A stretch of 45,818 bases of DNA, from positions 1 through 45,818 of the forward strand of contig SVPB01000007.1 in assembly GCA_015066065.1 (NCBI GenBank), in the 5' to 3' direction. The translations under genes and the position numbers were made by a program. Positions 8,922 to 18,462 of the stretch are shown here, piece after piece (within the stretch, counting starts at the first letter, position 1; every line of letters starts with the position of its first letter). The stretch comes from Oscillospiraceae bacterium (GTDB lineage Bacteria; Bacillota; Clostridia; Oscillospirales; Acutalibacteraceae). The notes beneath the pieces were generated by a model, which ran no database searches, was not told where the DNA came from, and saw only the letters and a list, made by a program, of their open reading frames with translations.

Positions 8922-8972
8922 GATACCATTCCCATCGGTCTTTGACCGAAACTATATAAGGAGATGTGTACA

Positions 8973-10313
8973 ATGACTTATGTCGATCGCGTGCTGAACG
9001 ATCTGAACGAGCGTTACAGCGAGCAAAAAGAATTCCTGCAGACGGCCACCGAGGTGCTTAACTCTCTGCGTCCCGTCATTGAGGCCAATCCTCAGTACGA
9101 GGAAGCCAGCCTTCTGGAGCGTTTGGTAGAGCCGGAGCGTGTTGTGATCTTCCGGGTACCGTGGGTGGATGACAACGGTAAGATCCAGGTCAACCGCGGC
9201 TATCGTGTGCAGTTCAACAGCGCTATCGGCCCCTACAAGGGCGGTCTGCGTTTTCACCCCTCTGTGAACCTGAGCATCATCAAGTTCCTGGGCTTTGAGC
9301 AGACCTTTAAGAACTCCCTGACCAGCCTGCCCATGGGCGGCGGCAAGGGCGGCTCCGACTTTGATCCTCGCGGCAAGTCCGACAACGAGATCATGCACTT
9401 CTGCCAGAGCTTCATGACCGAGCTGTACCGTCATATCGGCGCTGACACCGACGTGCCTGCCGGCGACCTGGGCGTGGGCGCTCGTGAGATCGGCTATCTC
9501 TTTGGTCAGTACAAGCGTTTGGTCAACCGCTACGAGGGCGTGCTGACCGGTAAGGGGCTGGCCTACGGCGGCTCCCTCATCCGTCCCGAGGCTACCGGTT
9601 TCGGTGCGGTGTACTATGCCAACGAGATGCTGACCTCCTTCGGCGATACCCTCAAGGGTAAGACCGTGGTGGTATCCGGCTTCGGCAACGTGGCCTGGGG
9701 TACTGTTAAGAAGGCGACCGAGCTGGGTGCCAAGGTGGTGGCCATCTCCGGTCCCGACGGCTACGTGTACGATGAGAATGGTATCAATACCGAAGAGAAG
9801 ATCAGCTTCATGCTGCAGATGCGTGCTTCCGGCCATGATAAGGTGAAGGATTATGCCGACAAGTTCGGTGTCCCCTACTTCGAGGGTCAGAAGCCCTGGG
9901 GCATTAAGGCGGACATCCTGATGCCTTGCGCCACCCAGAACGAGGTTGGCATGGCTGAGGCTGAGATGATCGTTAAGAACGGCATCAAGTACTACGTGGA
10001 AGTATCCAACATGCCCACCACCAACGAGGCGATGGAGTACCTCAAGGAGAATGGCGTTATCATCGCCCCCTCTAAGGCTGTTAATGCCGGCGGCGTGTCC
10101 GTTTCCGGTCTGGAAATGAGCCAGAACTCCATGCGTTATAACTGGACCGAAGAGGAAGTTGACGCCAAGCTCAAGCAGATCATGAAGAACATCTACTGGA
10201 ACTCCTTCAACGCCGCCAAGAAGTACGGCATGGAGGGTGACCTGGTAGCCGGTGCCAACATCGCCGGTTTCCAGAAGGTAGCCGACGCCATGATGGCGCA
10301 GGGCGCTGTGTAA
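8973..10313 (+). CDS. gdhA: NADP-specific glutamate dehydrogenase
   Basis: RVQFNSAIGPYKGGLRFHPSVNLSIIKFLGFEQTFKNSLTSLPMGGGKGGSDFDPRGKSDNE; start ATG at 8973 after an AAGGAG RBS. Confidence 0.97.
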   Translation: MTYVDRVLNDLNERYSEQKEFLQTATEVLNSLRPVIEANPQYEEASLLERLVEPERVVIFRVPWVDDNGKIQVNRGYRVQFNSAIGPYKGGLRFHPSVNLSIIKFLGFEQTFKNSLTSLPMGGGKGGSDFDPRGKSDNEIMHFCQSFMTELYRHIGADTDVPAGDLGVGAREIGYLFGQYKRLVNRYEGVLTGKGLAYGGSLIRPEATGFGAVYYANEMLTSFGDTLKGKTVVVSGFGNVAWGTVKKATELGAKVVAISGPDGYVYDENGINTEEKISFMLQMRASGHDKVKDYADKFGVPYFEGQKPWGIKADILMPCATQNEVGMAEAEMIVKNGIKYYVEVSNMPTTNEAMEYLKENGVIIAPSKAVNAGGVSVSGLEMSQNSMRYNWTEEEVDAKLKQIMKNIYWNSFNAAKKYGMEGDLVAGANIAGFQKVADAMMAQGAV

Positions 10314-10330
10314 TCTCTACATAGAGCAAA

Positions 10331-10369
10331 AAAGGGCAGGTAACCGGTATGGTTACCTGCTCTTTATTG
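10331..10369 (+). terminator. gdhA terminator
   Basis: AAAGGGCAGGTAACC-GGTAT-GGTTACCTGCTCTTT followed by ATTGTTGT. Confidence 0.75.
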
Positions 10370-10402
10370 TTGTGTCGACCCCACAAGTGGGCAGACAAGA
10401 AG

Positions 10403-10430
10403 AACGCCCCCGGCGGATGCCGGGGGCGTT
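10403..10430 (-). terminator. Terminator downstream of the GH16-like lipoprotein gene
   Basis: Perfect arms AACGCCCCCGGC-GGAT-GCCGGGGGCGTT; minus-strand trailer TCTTCTTGTC. Confidence 0.7.
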
Positions 10431-10444
10431 CCTTACGCCATCAA

Positions 10445-13276
10445 TTAGCCGTTAGCGGCGGGCTTGTTCACGTTGTTGTAGCTGGGAACAAAGCGCAGCT
10501 GGTTGGCCGCAACCTTGGTCTTGCCCTCATTGGTGGTCTGATACAAACGGATGAAGTCCACAACCTGCAGCTCGAAGAAGTCCTCGACGGTGGTGCCATA
10601 CTTGGCAGTATAGGCCTCATCCATCCAGTCGGCCGGGTTGTAGGTCTGGGGGCCACGGGTCAGGTCGGGCAGGATAGCGGAGTAGCTACCAGAACCGATA
10701 CCGTTGGCCAGCTTCCAGGTAGTGGCACTACGCAGAGGCTTGTGCATGTTCACATCGTTGAGGGGGATCTCGCAGTAGATCTCACCGTCAAACTTGTAGT
10801 AGATCATGTCGTAGGACCACTCCATGGTCACGGTGTGGAAGGTGTCGTAGAAGTGCTCGCCTTCCTTGGGCTCCACCCAGCCAAGGGTCTGACCGTGCTG
10901 GGTCGCCATGGTGGTGTGCGTAGGATGGTTAGCGTAGGAGTTGGGGGCCAGCAGCTCACGACCGTAGTTCTCGTACAAGTCGAACTCGTTGGACATATTA
11001 GCGGTGGAAATGGGAGAACCAGACGCATACCACACAGCGGAGCAGGCGCCGTTACGGCAGCCCATGACGATGCGGGTCTCGGAGATACCGAAGCACCAGG
11101 CAAACTTGTTGCCGGAAATCAAACGAACCGCGTCGTAGCCGGGCCAGATCTTGTTGGGATCGCCGCCGGCGTTAGTAGACTTTCTGTAAGCACGCTTGGT
11201 GACTTCCATCAGGTAGCCGTTGCCCTCTTCGTCGTAGGTGATCCACCAGTTTTCACCGTAGATACCGGGACGGAACTGACGCTCAATGTCAGGGATACAA
11301 CCCTTAGACTCGTCGCTACTGACGACCCAACGAGACTTGACAGACTTCTCCACCTCGGCATCGTTGCCCTTGTCGTTAAAGTCATCGGTCAGGGCCAGGG
11401 CGTAGCCGTCCACCATCTCGTACTTCATGGACTCACGGCCGGACTCAATGCCTTCCACATCTTCCACCTGACGGAAGTAGTCGAAGTGGCTCTCATACGT
11501 GCCGGCATCGTTGTAGCTGGCATCCAGCTTCTTATCCTTTTCCAGCTTGGTCAGCAGGCGAGCCATGGCCACGCTAACAGCGTAGTCGGTGCCGCCCATC
11601 AGCACCAGGTTCTTGCCCTGGAAGTAGGTCTTATACTGGCCATCTTCCATGTTGGTGGGATAGCCGTCCACATCAATAGAGAAGTTACCAACGGTCTTTT
11701 CGGTCTTGTTGGTAAAGAAGGTGTCGTACTTACGATGCACCTGTACACTACCGTTGCAGGGACCCACCTGAATCTCGTTGGCAACATGATCGGTGCCCTT
11801 GATGTTCATGGGACGGATCTCCATGCGGAAGCCGCAGGCGTGCAACACGTAGTTCTGCAGACCTTCTGCAGCCTTACGGATGATGGTAGAGGGATAACGC
11901 TCGGTACGGATAACGTAGGAGCCGATGTTCTGACCAGCGATCATCACCGGGAAATGCGCAGGACGGTTGAGGTAATCATACTTGGCAGGAACAACCGCCT
12001 TATCGGAGCTACCAAACGTCTTCATGAAGTGCTGAATGGCCAGCTCCAGTGCTTCGGCGTTGGCGCCGACGATGTACAGCTTGGTGCCTTCCAGCTTGAC
12101 ACGCCAGTCAAGGACGTTGTCAGCACGATAGGTCTGCAGTTCCTTGGTCAGCTCGATAGAACGAGGACGGGTGGGAACCTCACCGACGATGATCTCGTAG
12201 ATGTGCTCCGCATTGGGCTTAGCCACCATGACTTCCGCATCGGTGTTGGTCTCCAGCTCACGCAACATACGTGCCACACGGGCAGCGATCGTTGCGTTGT
12301 TGGGGTCACGCACCAGCTTGAAGGTGAACTCGAAGTTCATAATCATACGAATGGAGCCGTCGTTCGTCACCGCCTGAGAGGCCTTATCCTCTTCGGAGTG
12401 CTCCACCTTGACCAGCTCGGACTTCTTGGTGACTACATAGCCATCCTCGTCACCCTCCTTGGGGATGGTGACATCCTTATCGGCGTTAGCCTGTGCATCC
12501 AGCTTGAAGCAGAAGGACACGATGTCGCCAGCCTTCACCTTGAGGCCCTCCAGCTGGGGATAGGTCAGCTGGGTCACGGCGGTGCCGTTGGCGGCGGTGG
12601 AGTTGGCCAGAGTGCCGCTGTACACCTGGGTCTCGTTGATGACCAGGCGCACGCTAGCGCTGCGGGCGGTGCCATCCTCGGCCAGGAAGCCGGTCTTGGC
12701 GCCGTTGACCTCGCTGATGGCGGTCAGTTTACCTTCGGGAATCATCAGCTCGCCATCCTGACCCACCACGTAGGTCAGGGCCTCTTCCTGGTTACCGGTG
12801 ATGGACACCAGGATACCGGCGGCATCCGCCTGATCCTGGCCATAGCCCACCAGCTGTGCATTCTTGGCGTTATACACGCCCAGGGACTGGTTGCCGGCGG
12901 CGTTGAAGGCGTAGGCGTACAGGCCCTTCACCTGATAACCGGTACCGCTGGTCCACTTGCCCCAGTCGTAGGTGGCACGCTGCATCCAGCCGCCTTCCGC
13001 CTTCTGGGTACGCCACTGCCAGCCGGACTGGCTCAGACTTGCCAGGGTGGAACCCTGGCTGTCTGCGGCCATAGATTTCTGCAGGTCGTTGTAAGCAACG
13101 ACGGTGTCGGTGCCGTTAAACACCAGCAGGGGATTCATCGCAATAACGAGCTGAGCCTCGTTAACGGGGGTCTTGTCGTCATCCTTCGGGGCTGTTGTTT
13201 CAGCAGCGCCACAGCCGGCAAAGAACGCCAACAACAGCGTCATAACAGCCACAAGGGCAATGATGCGTTTTTTCAT
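10445..13276 (-). CDS. Large lipoprotein with a C-terminal GH16-like (concanavalin A-like glucanase) domain
   Basis: Lipobox LLLAFFAGCGAAE; C-terminal NEFDLYENYG matches the GH16 ExDxxE catalytic motif, followed by DTFHTVTMEWSYDMIYYKFDGEIYCEI. The central region has two GH67N-like alpha/beta segments. Confidence 0.7.
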   Translation of the reverse strand: MKKRIIALVAVMTLLLAFFAGCGAAETTAPKDDDKTPVNEAQLVIAMNPLLVFNGTDTVVAYNDLQKSMAADSQGSTLASLSQSGWQWRTQKAEGGWMQRATYDWGKWTSGTGYQVKGLYAYAFNAAGNQSLGVYNAKNAQLVGYGQDQADAAGILVSITGNQEEALTYVVGQDGELMIPEGKLTAISEVNGAKTGFLAEDGTARSASVRLVINETQVYSGTLANSTAANGTAVTQLTYPQLEGLKVKAGDIVSFCFKLDAQANADKDVTIPKEGDEDGYVVTKKSELVKVEHSEEDKASQAVTNDGSIRMIMNFEFTFKLVRDPNNATIAARVARMLRELETNTDAEVMVAKPNAEHIYEIIVGEVPTRPRSIELTKELQTYRADNVLDWRVKLEGTKLYIVGANAEALELAIQHFMKTFGSSDKAVVPAKYDYLNRPAHFPVMIAGQNIGSYVIRTERYPSTIIRKAAEGLQNYVLHACGFRMEIRPMNIKGTDHVANEIQVGPCNGSVQVHRKYDTFFTNKTEKTVGNFSIDVDGYPTNMEDGQYKTYFQGKNLVLMGGTDYAVSVAMARLLTKLEKDKKLDASYNDAGTYESHFDYFRQVEDVEGIESGRESMKYEMVDGYALALTDDFNDKGNDAEVEKSVKSRWVVSSDESKGCIPDIERQFRPGIYGENWWITYDEEGNGYLMEVTKRAYRKSTNAGGDPNKIWPGYDAVRLISGNKFAWCFGISETRIVMGCRNGACSAVWYASGSPISTANMSNEFDLYENYGRELLAPNSYANHPTHTTMATQHGQTLGWVEPKEGEHFYDTFHTVTMEWSYDMIYYKFDGEIYCEIPLNDVNMHKPLRSATTWKLANGIGSGSYSAILPDLTRGPQTYNPADWMDEAYTAKYGTTVEDFFELQVVDFIRLYQTTNEGKTKVAANQLRFVPSYNNVNKPAANG

Positions 13277-13291
13277 GTTCTTTACCTCCTT

Positions 13292-16200
13292 TTACGCTTC
13301 AGTCTCGGGGGACTTCTTGTTCTTCTTGCTCATGATGAGAGCCACGGCAGCACCGCCGCCGACCACCAGAACACCGCCAATGATGATGACGATGAGCAGC
13401 CAGGTGGGCAAGCCCTCCTGGGCAGACGTCTTGTCATCCTTCTTGGAGTCATCGGGCTGGTCAACAATAGTCTCTACCTCGGCCTCGGGAGCATCGCCCA
13501 GATCCAGGATCACAGGATCACGATCCACCCACACCTGCTCTTCGGTGTACTTGATCTCGTATTTATCCTCAAGCTCCTTGATCTCGGAATCATCCTCAAA
13601 GATCTCCCACTTCTCCCAGCCGGCATAGAGGGTCAGCACTTCGCCGTCTTTGCCCAACAGATTGTCGAACTCGATATCATAGAAGTACTTGGGTTCGCAG
13701 GACTTATCGGTGAACCAACCGGTGAACTTGTAGCCCTCCAGGTAGGGGTCATCCGCCTCAAAGGGAATGGGCAAGCCAACCACGGCACGGATGGGATCAA
13801 TGACGTCCTTGGAGCCGTTGGTATCAAACTTAACCGTCATGTACTTGGGAGCTTCCACCTTGATGTCATCCACATAGAATACACTGCCGTAGCCGGCGTC
13901 CGGGCTATGGTTGGTAAGACCCAGGATGAGGTACTTACCATTCTTGATGGTGATGGTCACGGAGACCTCGTACCACTCATCGCACGGCGCGCTGACGTTC
14001 CAGGTACCCATATCGTACTCAGCGGAGGACTTGTTGGTAACCGCCGTAAGATCGTTGACGCCAAGCATCCACATGTTGAAGCAGTTGAGCTCGCCAACAT
14101 CCATGGGAGCGTACACCCACATGGAAATGAGATAGCTCTCGCCAACCTTAAACTCGTAGGGCTTGCCGGTGGCAGGATTGAGCAGAATCATCTGGGTACG
14201 GTCGATACCGGCATTGGTCAGCTTGGTAACCGCCAGAGAGTTCTTACCACCCTTGGTGTGGTTATACTGGTTCGAAACCATGCCGGAGCCTTTGACGTAG
14301 TTGTCCATGACCATGCCATCGGGATAGTTCTCGAAGTCCATCACGGTAGCGTTAGGATCGATGGTGCCGCTGCCGGAAGCCGCTTCAACGACCTTGAGAT
14401 CGTCGATGTAGTACTGAGCCTTGCCCTCCTTGGAGGTAGCCAGACCCATGCGCAGCTTACCGCTGTAGGCAGCCTTAATGATGCTGCAGGACACGTTGAC
14501 CCAGGTGCCCTTCTCATCGCCGCCCTTACCGGAAGGTGCCGTAAACTCATAGATGACCGCCGCATCCTTCTGGGCACCGGCGGTGAAGGCGGTCTCGCCC
14601 TCGGTTGCGGTGAACCAGTAGTTGACATTAAAGTCATCCTGTCCTTCGGGAATGAAGTACTTGAAAGAAACAGCGTAGTTCTTGCCCTTGGTGATCATGA
14701 CCTGCTCGCCGGCGCCGTTCTTGACCATCATCTGGGCACGGGGGCCGCCAGCCTTGGTCATGGAGGTGACCAGCGCAGACTGCGCACCGTTGGGAGAATG
14801 GTTGTACGCACCGGAAACCTCGATGCTGGAGCCGGTGCCGTCCAAGCTCAGCTTGGTGCCGGGAGCATAGCTCTCGAAGGATTCCGTGTCCGCATCCTGT
14901 ACAAAAGGAACAACTTCCTTAACAAAGATGTCGTCCACGTAGAAGGTACGCACCTTAGAGTTGCTGTCCTCACCGCAGATACCCAGGCGCAGCTTACCGG
15001 TACGGTTGCTCTCCATGGTCACGGTGACCTTGTTCCACTTGCCCTTGGAGGACTCACTGCGGACAGATGATTCGTAAATCTTGGCAGCATCCTTATCAGT
15101 GCCGGTGGCAAAAGCGGTCTCGTTATCGGTAGCCGCCCACCAGTAGCTCATGCCGTAGTTGCCCTCGGTGTTTTCCATATAGAACCAGAAGGTGAACTCG
15201 TAGGTCTTGCCCGTTTCCACCATCACCTGCTCGCCGGCGCCGTTCTTGACCATCATCTGGGGACGGGTGCCGCCGCCTTGGCTGGAGGGGGTAAACTTAG
15301 CAGACAGAGAGCCCTCCTCGGTGTGGTTGAAGGCATCGGTAATCGTGATGGCCTGATTAACACCGGTAGCGGTATTGTTGTAGGCGCACATGTTCAGGTT
15401 GGCGCCCAAGGTAGCGTTCTCGAAATCCATGGTATTGGCGTCGGACACAAAGGGAGCGACCTCATACGCATAGATGTCATCTAAATAAAGGGTATAAGGA
15501 TTAGAGTCACCGCACACACCGATACGCAGGTTGCCGGCGCAAACATTGCCGTTGACCTCAATGGTGACCTGCGTCCAGGCGCCCTTCACGGGAGCATCGA
15601 TGGTCTTGTCGGACACAGCAATGCGCTCGTTAAAGAAGGTGGCGTCATCACTATTGCTGTAGGGGGCGGTGCTGTTACCAGCGGCAAACCAGTACTTCAG
15701 CTTGAAGTTGGGAGCCGTGTCAGGAATGTAATAACGGAAGGACAGAACGTAATTCTTATCCTTTTCCAGCACCACCTGCTGACCGGCCGCCTTAACAAAG
15801 AACTGGGTGCGCTCACGGCTGTTGAGGGTGCCGGTGACCTTGATGCTCTTGGAGCCGTTCAAGGTGTTGTTGTAGTCGGTGGAAGCCGCCGCCACGTTGT
15901 TGGCCACGGTGTTGAGCTGAATGGGAGTATCCACGGTGAGATCCTCCGCATCCATCACCTGGGCGCTGGCGGAAAGCCAGTTGGCTACCAGAGTGACCTC
16001 GCCGGCCGCAAACGTGGTGGGAAGCGCCTTGCCGTCCGCACGGGTCCAGCCGGTGAATATGTAACCGGGACGGGTGGGATCAGCAGGCATGGTGACCGCA
16101 TCACCAACAGGACCGGACACGGACGCAATGTCGTTGCCGCCCTTGGTGTCGAAATGGATGGTGCCGGCCGCTATGGGCTGGATATCCACCTCGGTAATGA

Positions 16201-17440
16201 CGACCTTGGTGCCGGTACGCAGGGTATCATCATCCATCTTCAGCAGAATGGTGAAGGCGTCCTTGTTGGTGGGGGTGATCACGGCGCTGGCCGTCTGCTC
16301 ACCGGTGGTGCCGGTGATGCGGGTCAGTGCAGCGTGCGTCTTGTAGTGAGAGGTGAACGCCTTGTCGGAAGACAGGCCACAGAAGGTACCCTCGTACACC
16401 GCCGCATACAGCGTAGCAGGAGAGGCGTAGCCGGTGACCTTGTACTTCACGGTGACCCGGAAGGAAGCACCCACCTCCAGGTGGATGGTCTTACCGTAGG
16501 CGCGGCCATTCTTCTCCTCCGCATGGGTGTTGGGGAGGGTGAAGCCGGCATACCGCTGCAGATCCGCCGTGTCGGCACGGCTCTGGTTGTAGCCCAGCTC
16601 AATGCCGTAGCCACTGCCATCCGCCACGATCTGGGTCACAGCGCCGTTGCCGTTACCCTGGTTGTAAGCGGTGCTGAAGTCGCTGTTCTTGAAATAAGAA
16701 GAGGTCTTGGCACTGCTGTCATAGTACAGACCGTTGTTAACGTCAAACTTGTAGTTGTACGCGGTGCCGGTAATCGTGGGAGCATGCACGGGATCGTCAC
16801 GCTCTACGGTGATGTCGTCCGCGTAGAAGGTGATCTCCTTGCCCTGGTTGCTGGCGCACAGACCCATGCGCAGCTTGCCGGCATAAGCACCGTTGGTCGT
16901 GACGGTGATCTTGTGCCAGGTGTCCACGGGGATGTTTCCGATAACGCCGCTGTTAGCGGTGTCCTCGTAGATCCTCTCAGCGTCCTTGGCAGCACCGTTA
17001 GCATAAGCCGTGGTGCCGTCGCCGGCGGTCAGCCACAAACGCAGAGCGTTTCTGTTCTGCGCCGAAGAGGCGTTGACGAAATTCTCCTGATTGGGTACGT
17101 ATACCCAAATGCTCACCGTCAGAATCTCGTCCTTGGCGACGGTAACGATGTTGCCGTTGCCATCCTGAACGAACATCTGAGCGCGAGCACCGCCAGCTGT
17201 CTGATCAGTCACGAATTTGGCTGATTTGCCACCACCGGCGGTATGGTTTTTCTCGGTGGAAACCGTAATAGAATCAGAGGTGTACAGAGACAGGTTACTG
17301 CCGTTTACGGTATCGTTTTCGAAATCCCAAACGGTTACTGCCGCAGACACATGAATCCCTGCCACAGCCAGGCAGGTTGCCAGTACAGCGATGCTGACCA
17401 ACATCGCCAACAGGCGCCGGGAACGGGTAGTCTTAGTCAT
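13292..17440 (-). CDS. Large secreted surface protein with CBM-like repeats, two InlB-type repeats and a C-terminal TM anchor
   Basis: Signal peptide MTKTTRSRRLLAMLVSIAVLATCLAVAGIHVSA; repeated units ending GKLRMGL...FYVDDI; InlB-like TIHFDTKGGND...GYIFTGW and MTVKFDTNGSKD...GYKFTGWF; C-terminal PTWLLIVIIIGGVLVVGGGAAVALIMSKKNKK. Confidence 0.8.
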   Translation of the reverse strand: MTKTTRSRRLLAMLVSIAVLATCLAVAGIHVSAAVTVWDFENDTVNGSNLSLYTSDSITVSTEKNHTAGGGKSAKFVTDQTAGGARAQMFVQDGNGNIVTVAKDEILTVSIWVYVPNQENFVNASSAQNRNALRLWLTAGDGTTAYANGAAKDAERIYEDTANSGVIGNIPVDTWHKITVTTNGAYAGKLRMGLCASNQGKEITFYADDITVERDDPVHAPTITGTAYNYKFDVNNGLYYDSSAKTSSYFKNSDFSTAYNQGNGNGAVTQIVADGSGYGIELGYNQSRADTADLQRYAGFTLPNTHAEEKNGRAYGKTIHLEVGASFRVTVKYKVTGYASPATLYAAVYEGTFCGLSSDKAFTSHYKTHAALTRITGTTGEQTASAVITPTNKDAFTILLKMDDDTLRTGTKVVITEVDIQPIAAGTIHFDTKGGNDIASVSGPVGDAVTMPADPTRPGYIFTGWTRADGKALPTTFAAGEVTLVANWLSASAQVMDAEDLTVDTPIQLNTVANNVAAASTDYNNTLNGSKSIKVTGTLNSRERTQFFVKAAGQQVVLEKDKNYVLSFRYYIPDTAPNFKLKYWFAAGNSTAPYSNSDDATFFNERIAVSDKTIDAPVKGAWTQVTIEVNGNVCAGNLRIGVCGDSNPYTLYLDDIYAYEVAPFVSDANTMDFENATLGANLNMCAYNNTATGVNQAITITDAFNHTEEGSLSAKFTPSSQGGGTRPQMMVKNGAGEQVMVETGKTYEFTFWFYMENTEGNYGMSYWWAATDNETAFATGTDKDAAKIYESSVRSESSKGKWNKVTVTMESNRTGKLRLGICGEDSNSKVRTFYVDDIFVKEVVPFVQDADTESFESYAPGTKLSLDGTGSSIEVSGAYNHSPNGAQSALVTSMTKAGGPRAQMMVKNGAGEQVMITKGKNYAVSFKYFIPEGQDDFNVNYWFTATEGETAFTAGAQKDAAVIYEFTAPSGKGGDEKGTWVNVSCSIIKAAYSGKLRMGLATSKEGKAQYYIDDLKVVEAASGSGTIDPNATVMDFENYPDGMVMDNYVKGSGMVSNQYNHTKGGKNSLAVTKLTNAGIDRTQMILLNPATGKPYEFKVGESYLISMWVYAPMDVGELNCFNMWMLGVNDLTAVTNKSSAEYDMGTWNVSAPCDEWYEVSVTITIKNGKYLILGLTNHSPDAGYGSVFYVDDIKVEAPKYMTVKFDTNGSKDVIDPIRAVVGLPIPFEADDPYLEGYKFTGWFTDKSCEPKYFYDIEFDNLLGKDGEVLTLYAGWEKWEIFEDDSEIKELEDKYEIKYTEEQVWVDRDPVILDLGDAPEAEVETIVDQPDDSKKDDKTSAQEGLPTWLLIVIIIGGVLVVGGGAAVALIMSKKNKKSPETEA
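14701..15262 (-). repeat. Adjacent near-identical repeat units inside the surface protein
   Basis: The 37-nt string CCTGCTCGCCGGCGCCGTTCTTGACCATCATCTGGG (+ strand) occurs at 14701 and again at 15226, 525 nt (175 codons) apart. Confidence 0.85.
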
Positions 17441-17657
17441 GGTTTCTTCCTCCTTCGCTTGCGTATCGCAGGGCGATACAGCATTTTGCCTAAGATTTTA
17501 GCGCAAGTTGCCCATTGCTTATTTAATATTACTACATTAGCCGCAAGAGAAATAGGCATTTTCGTCTAAAAAATAGCAATTTTGGTTGTTTCCGTAAGAT
17601 TTTTATGAAATTCCTTCCTTATTCTTCCATCCTTTTGAACAGTTAGCACGAAAACTA

Positions 17658-17686
17658 TTGACAATTTTATCGAAAAACAGTACAAT
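17658..17686 (+). promoter_or_regulatory. Promoter of the DUF2975-HTH pair
   Basis: TTGACA - 17 nt - TACAAT; it overlaps the N-terminus of the raw ORF, which argues for the downstream start at 17718. Confidence 0.75.
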
Positions 17687-17717
17687 GATGCCAGCAACTG
17701 TGAAGAAGGTGCCTTTT

Positions 17718-18179
17718 ATGACATTGATCGGAAAGCGGAGCCTCAGCCGCGTGCTGGAAATCGGTACGATCGTGCTGCTGTTCATCATTCCGATGCTGGT
17801 GATCGCTCTCCCCTGGTTGATCACCCTGGCCACCGGCCGTACTCCGGAGGATCCGCAGGGATACTACTATCGCTATCTCATCACCCTCACCTACTCCGGC
17901 GTGCTGACAGAGCTGATCTTGTGGCAGGCACGGGGGATCATGCACAACGTAAACACCGGCAAGGTGTTTTCTGCCAACACGGTGCGCCGCATGCGCATCA
18001 TGGCGGCAGAGTGCTATGTGCTGGCGCTGGCGTATCTGGCTACCATGGTGTGGATGCACAAGTTTTTTATGGCGGTACTGTTCGTGTGCTTTGTAATGTT
18101 CGGATGCACCCTGTTAGTGTTCTCCGAGCTGTTCCGGCAGGCAAACCGATACAAAGAAGAAAACGATATGACGATATAA
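17718..18179 (+). CDS. DUF2975-like four-TM membrane protein
   Basis: MTLIGKRSLSRVLEIGTIVLLFIIPMLVIALPWLI...; paired with a small HTH gene, as is typical for DUF2975. Confidence 0.75.
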   Translation: MTLIGKRSLSRVLEIGTIVLLFIIPMLVIALPWLITLATGRTPEDPQGYYYRYLITLTYSGVLTELILWQARGIMHNVNTGKVFSANTVRRMRIMAAECYVLALAYLATMVWMHKFFMAVLFVCFVMFGCTLLVFSELFRQANRYKEENDMTI

Positions 18180-18195
18180 GGTGGGACGACGTAAC

Positions 18196-18414
18196 ATGGG
18201 TATTATGATCAATCTGGACGTGATGATGGCCAAACGAAAAATCGGCCTGACCGAGTTGTCCGACAAGGTCGGTATCACTCTGGCTAACCTCTCTATCCTC
18301 AAAAATAATCGCGCTCGCGCTATTCGCTTTACCACCTTAGATGCTATCTGCAAGGCATTGGATTGTCAGCCGGGAGATATCATCGAACACATCCCAGACG
18401 AGCCTAATAAATGA
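18196..18414 (+). CDS. Small XRE/Cro-type HTH transcriptional regulator (YozG-like)
   Basis: MGIMINLDVMMAKRKIGLTELSDKVGITLANLSILKNNRARAIRFTTLDAICKALDCQPGDIIEH. Confidence 0.88.
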   Translation: MGIMINLDVMMAKRKIGLTELSDKVGITLANLSILKNNRARAIRFTTLDAICKALDCQPGDIIEHIPDEPNK

Positions 18415-18425
18415 TAAATAAAAGG

Positions 18426-18453
18426 GAGCCGCAACGATCGATCGTTGCGGCTC
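18426..18453. terminator. Bidirectional terminator between convergent genes
   Basis: 28-bp perfect palindrome GAGCCGCAACGATCGATCGTTGCGGCTC flanked by A-rich/T-rich tails. Confidence 0.85.
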
Positions 18454-18462
18454 TCCTTTTAT

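Noticed and set aside
10349-15070. 1573-codon plus-strand ORF antisense to the GH16-like and surface protein genes
   Set aside because: It is exactly codon-phased with the two minus-strand genes (both in the same frame), so it stays open simply because those genes almost never use TTA, CTA or TCA. The translation is low-complexity Gly/Val/Leu/His-rich. It is informative only as a sign of strong codon bias in the real genes.
17658-17717. Upstream N-terminal extension of the DUF2975 ORF
   Set aside because: It overlaps the TTGACA-N17-TACAAT promoter; the start at 17718 has an AAGGTG-type RBS.
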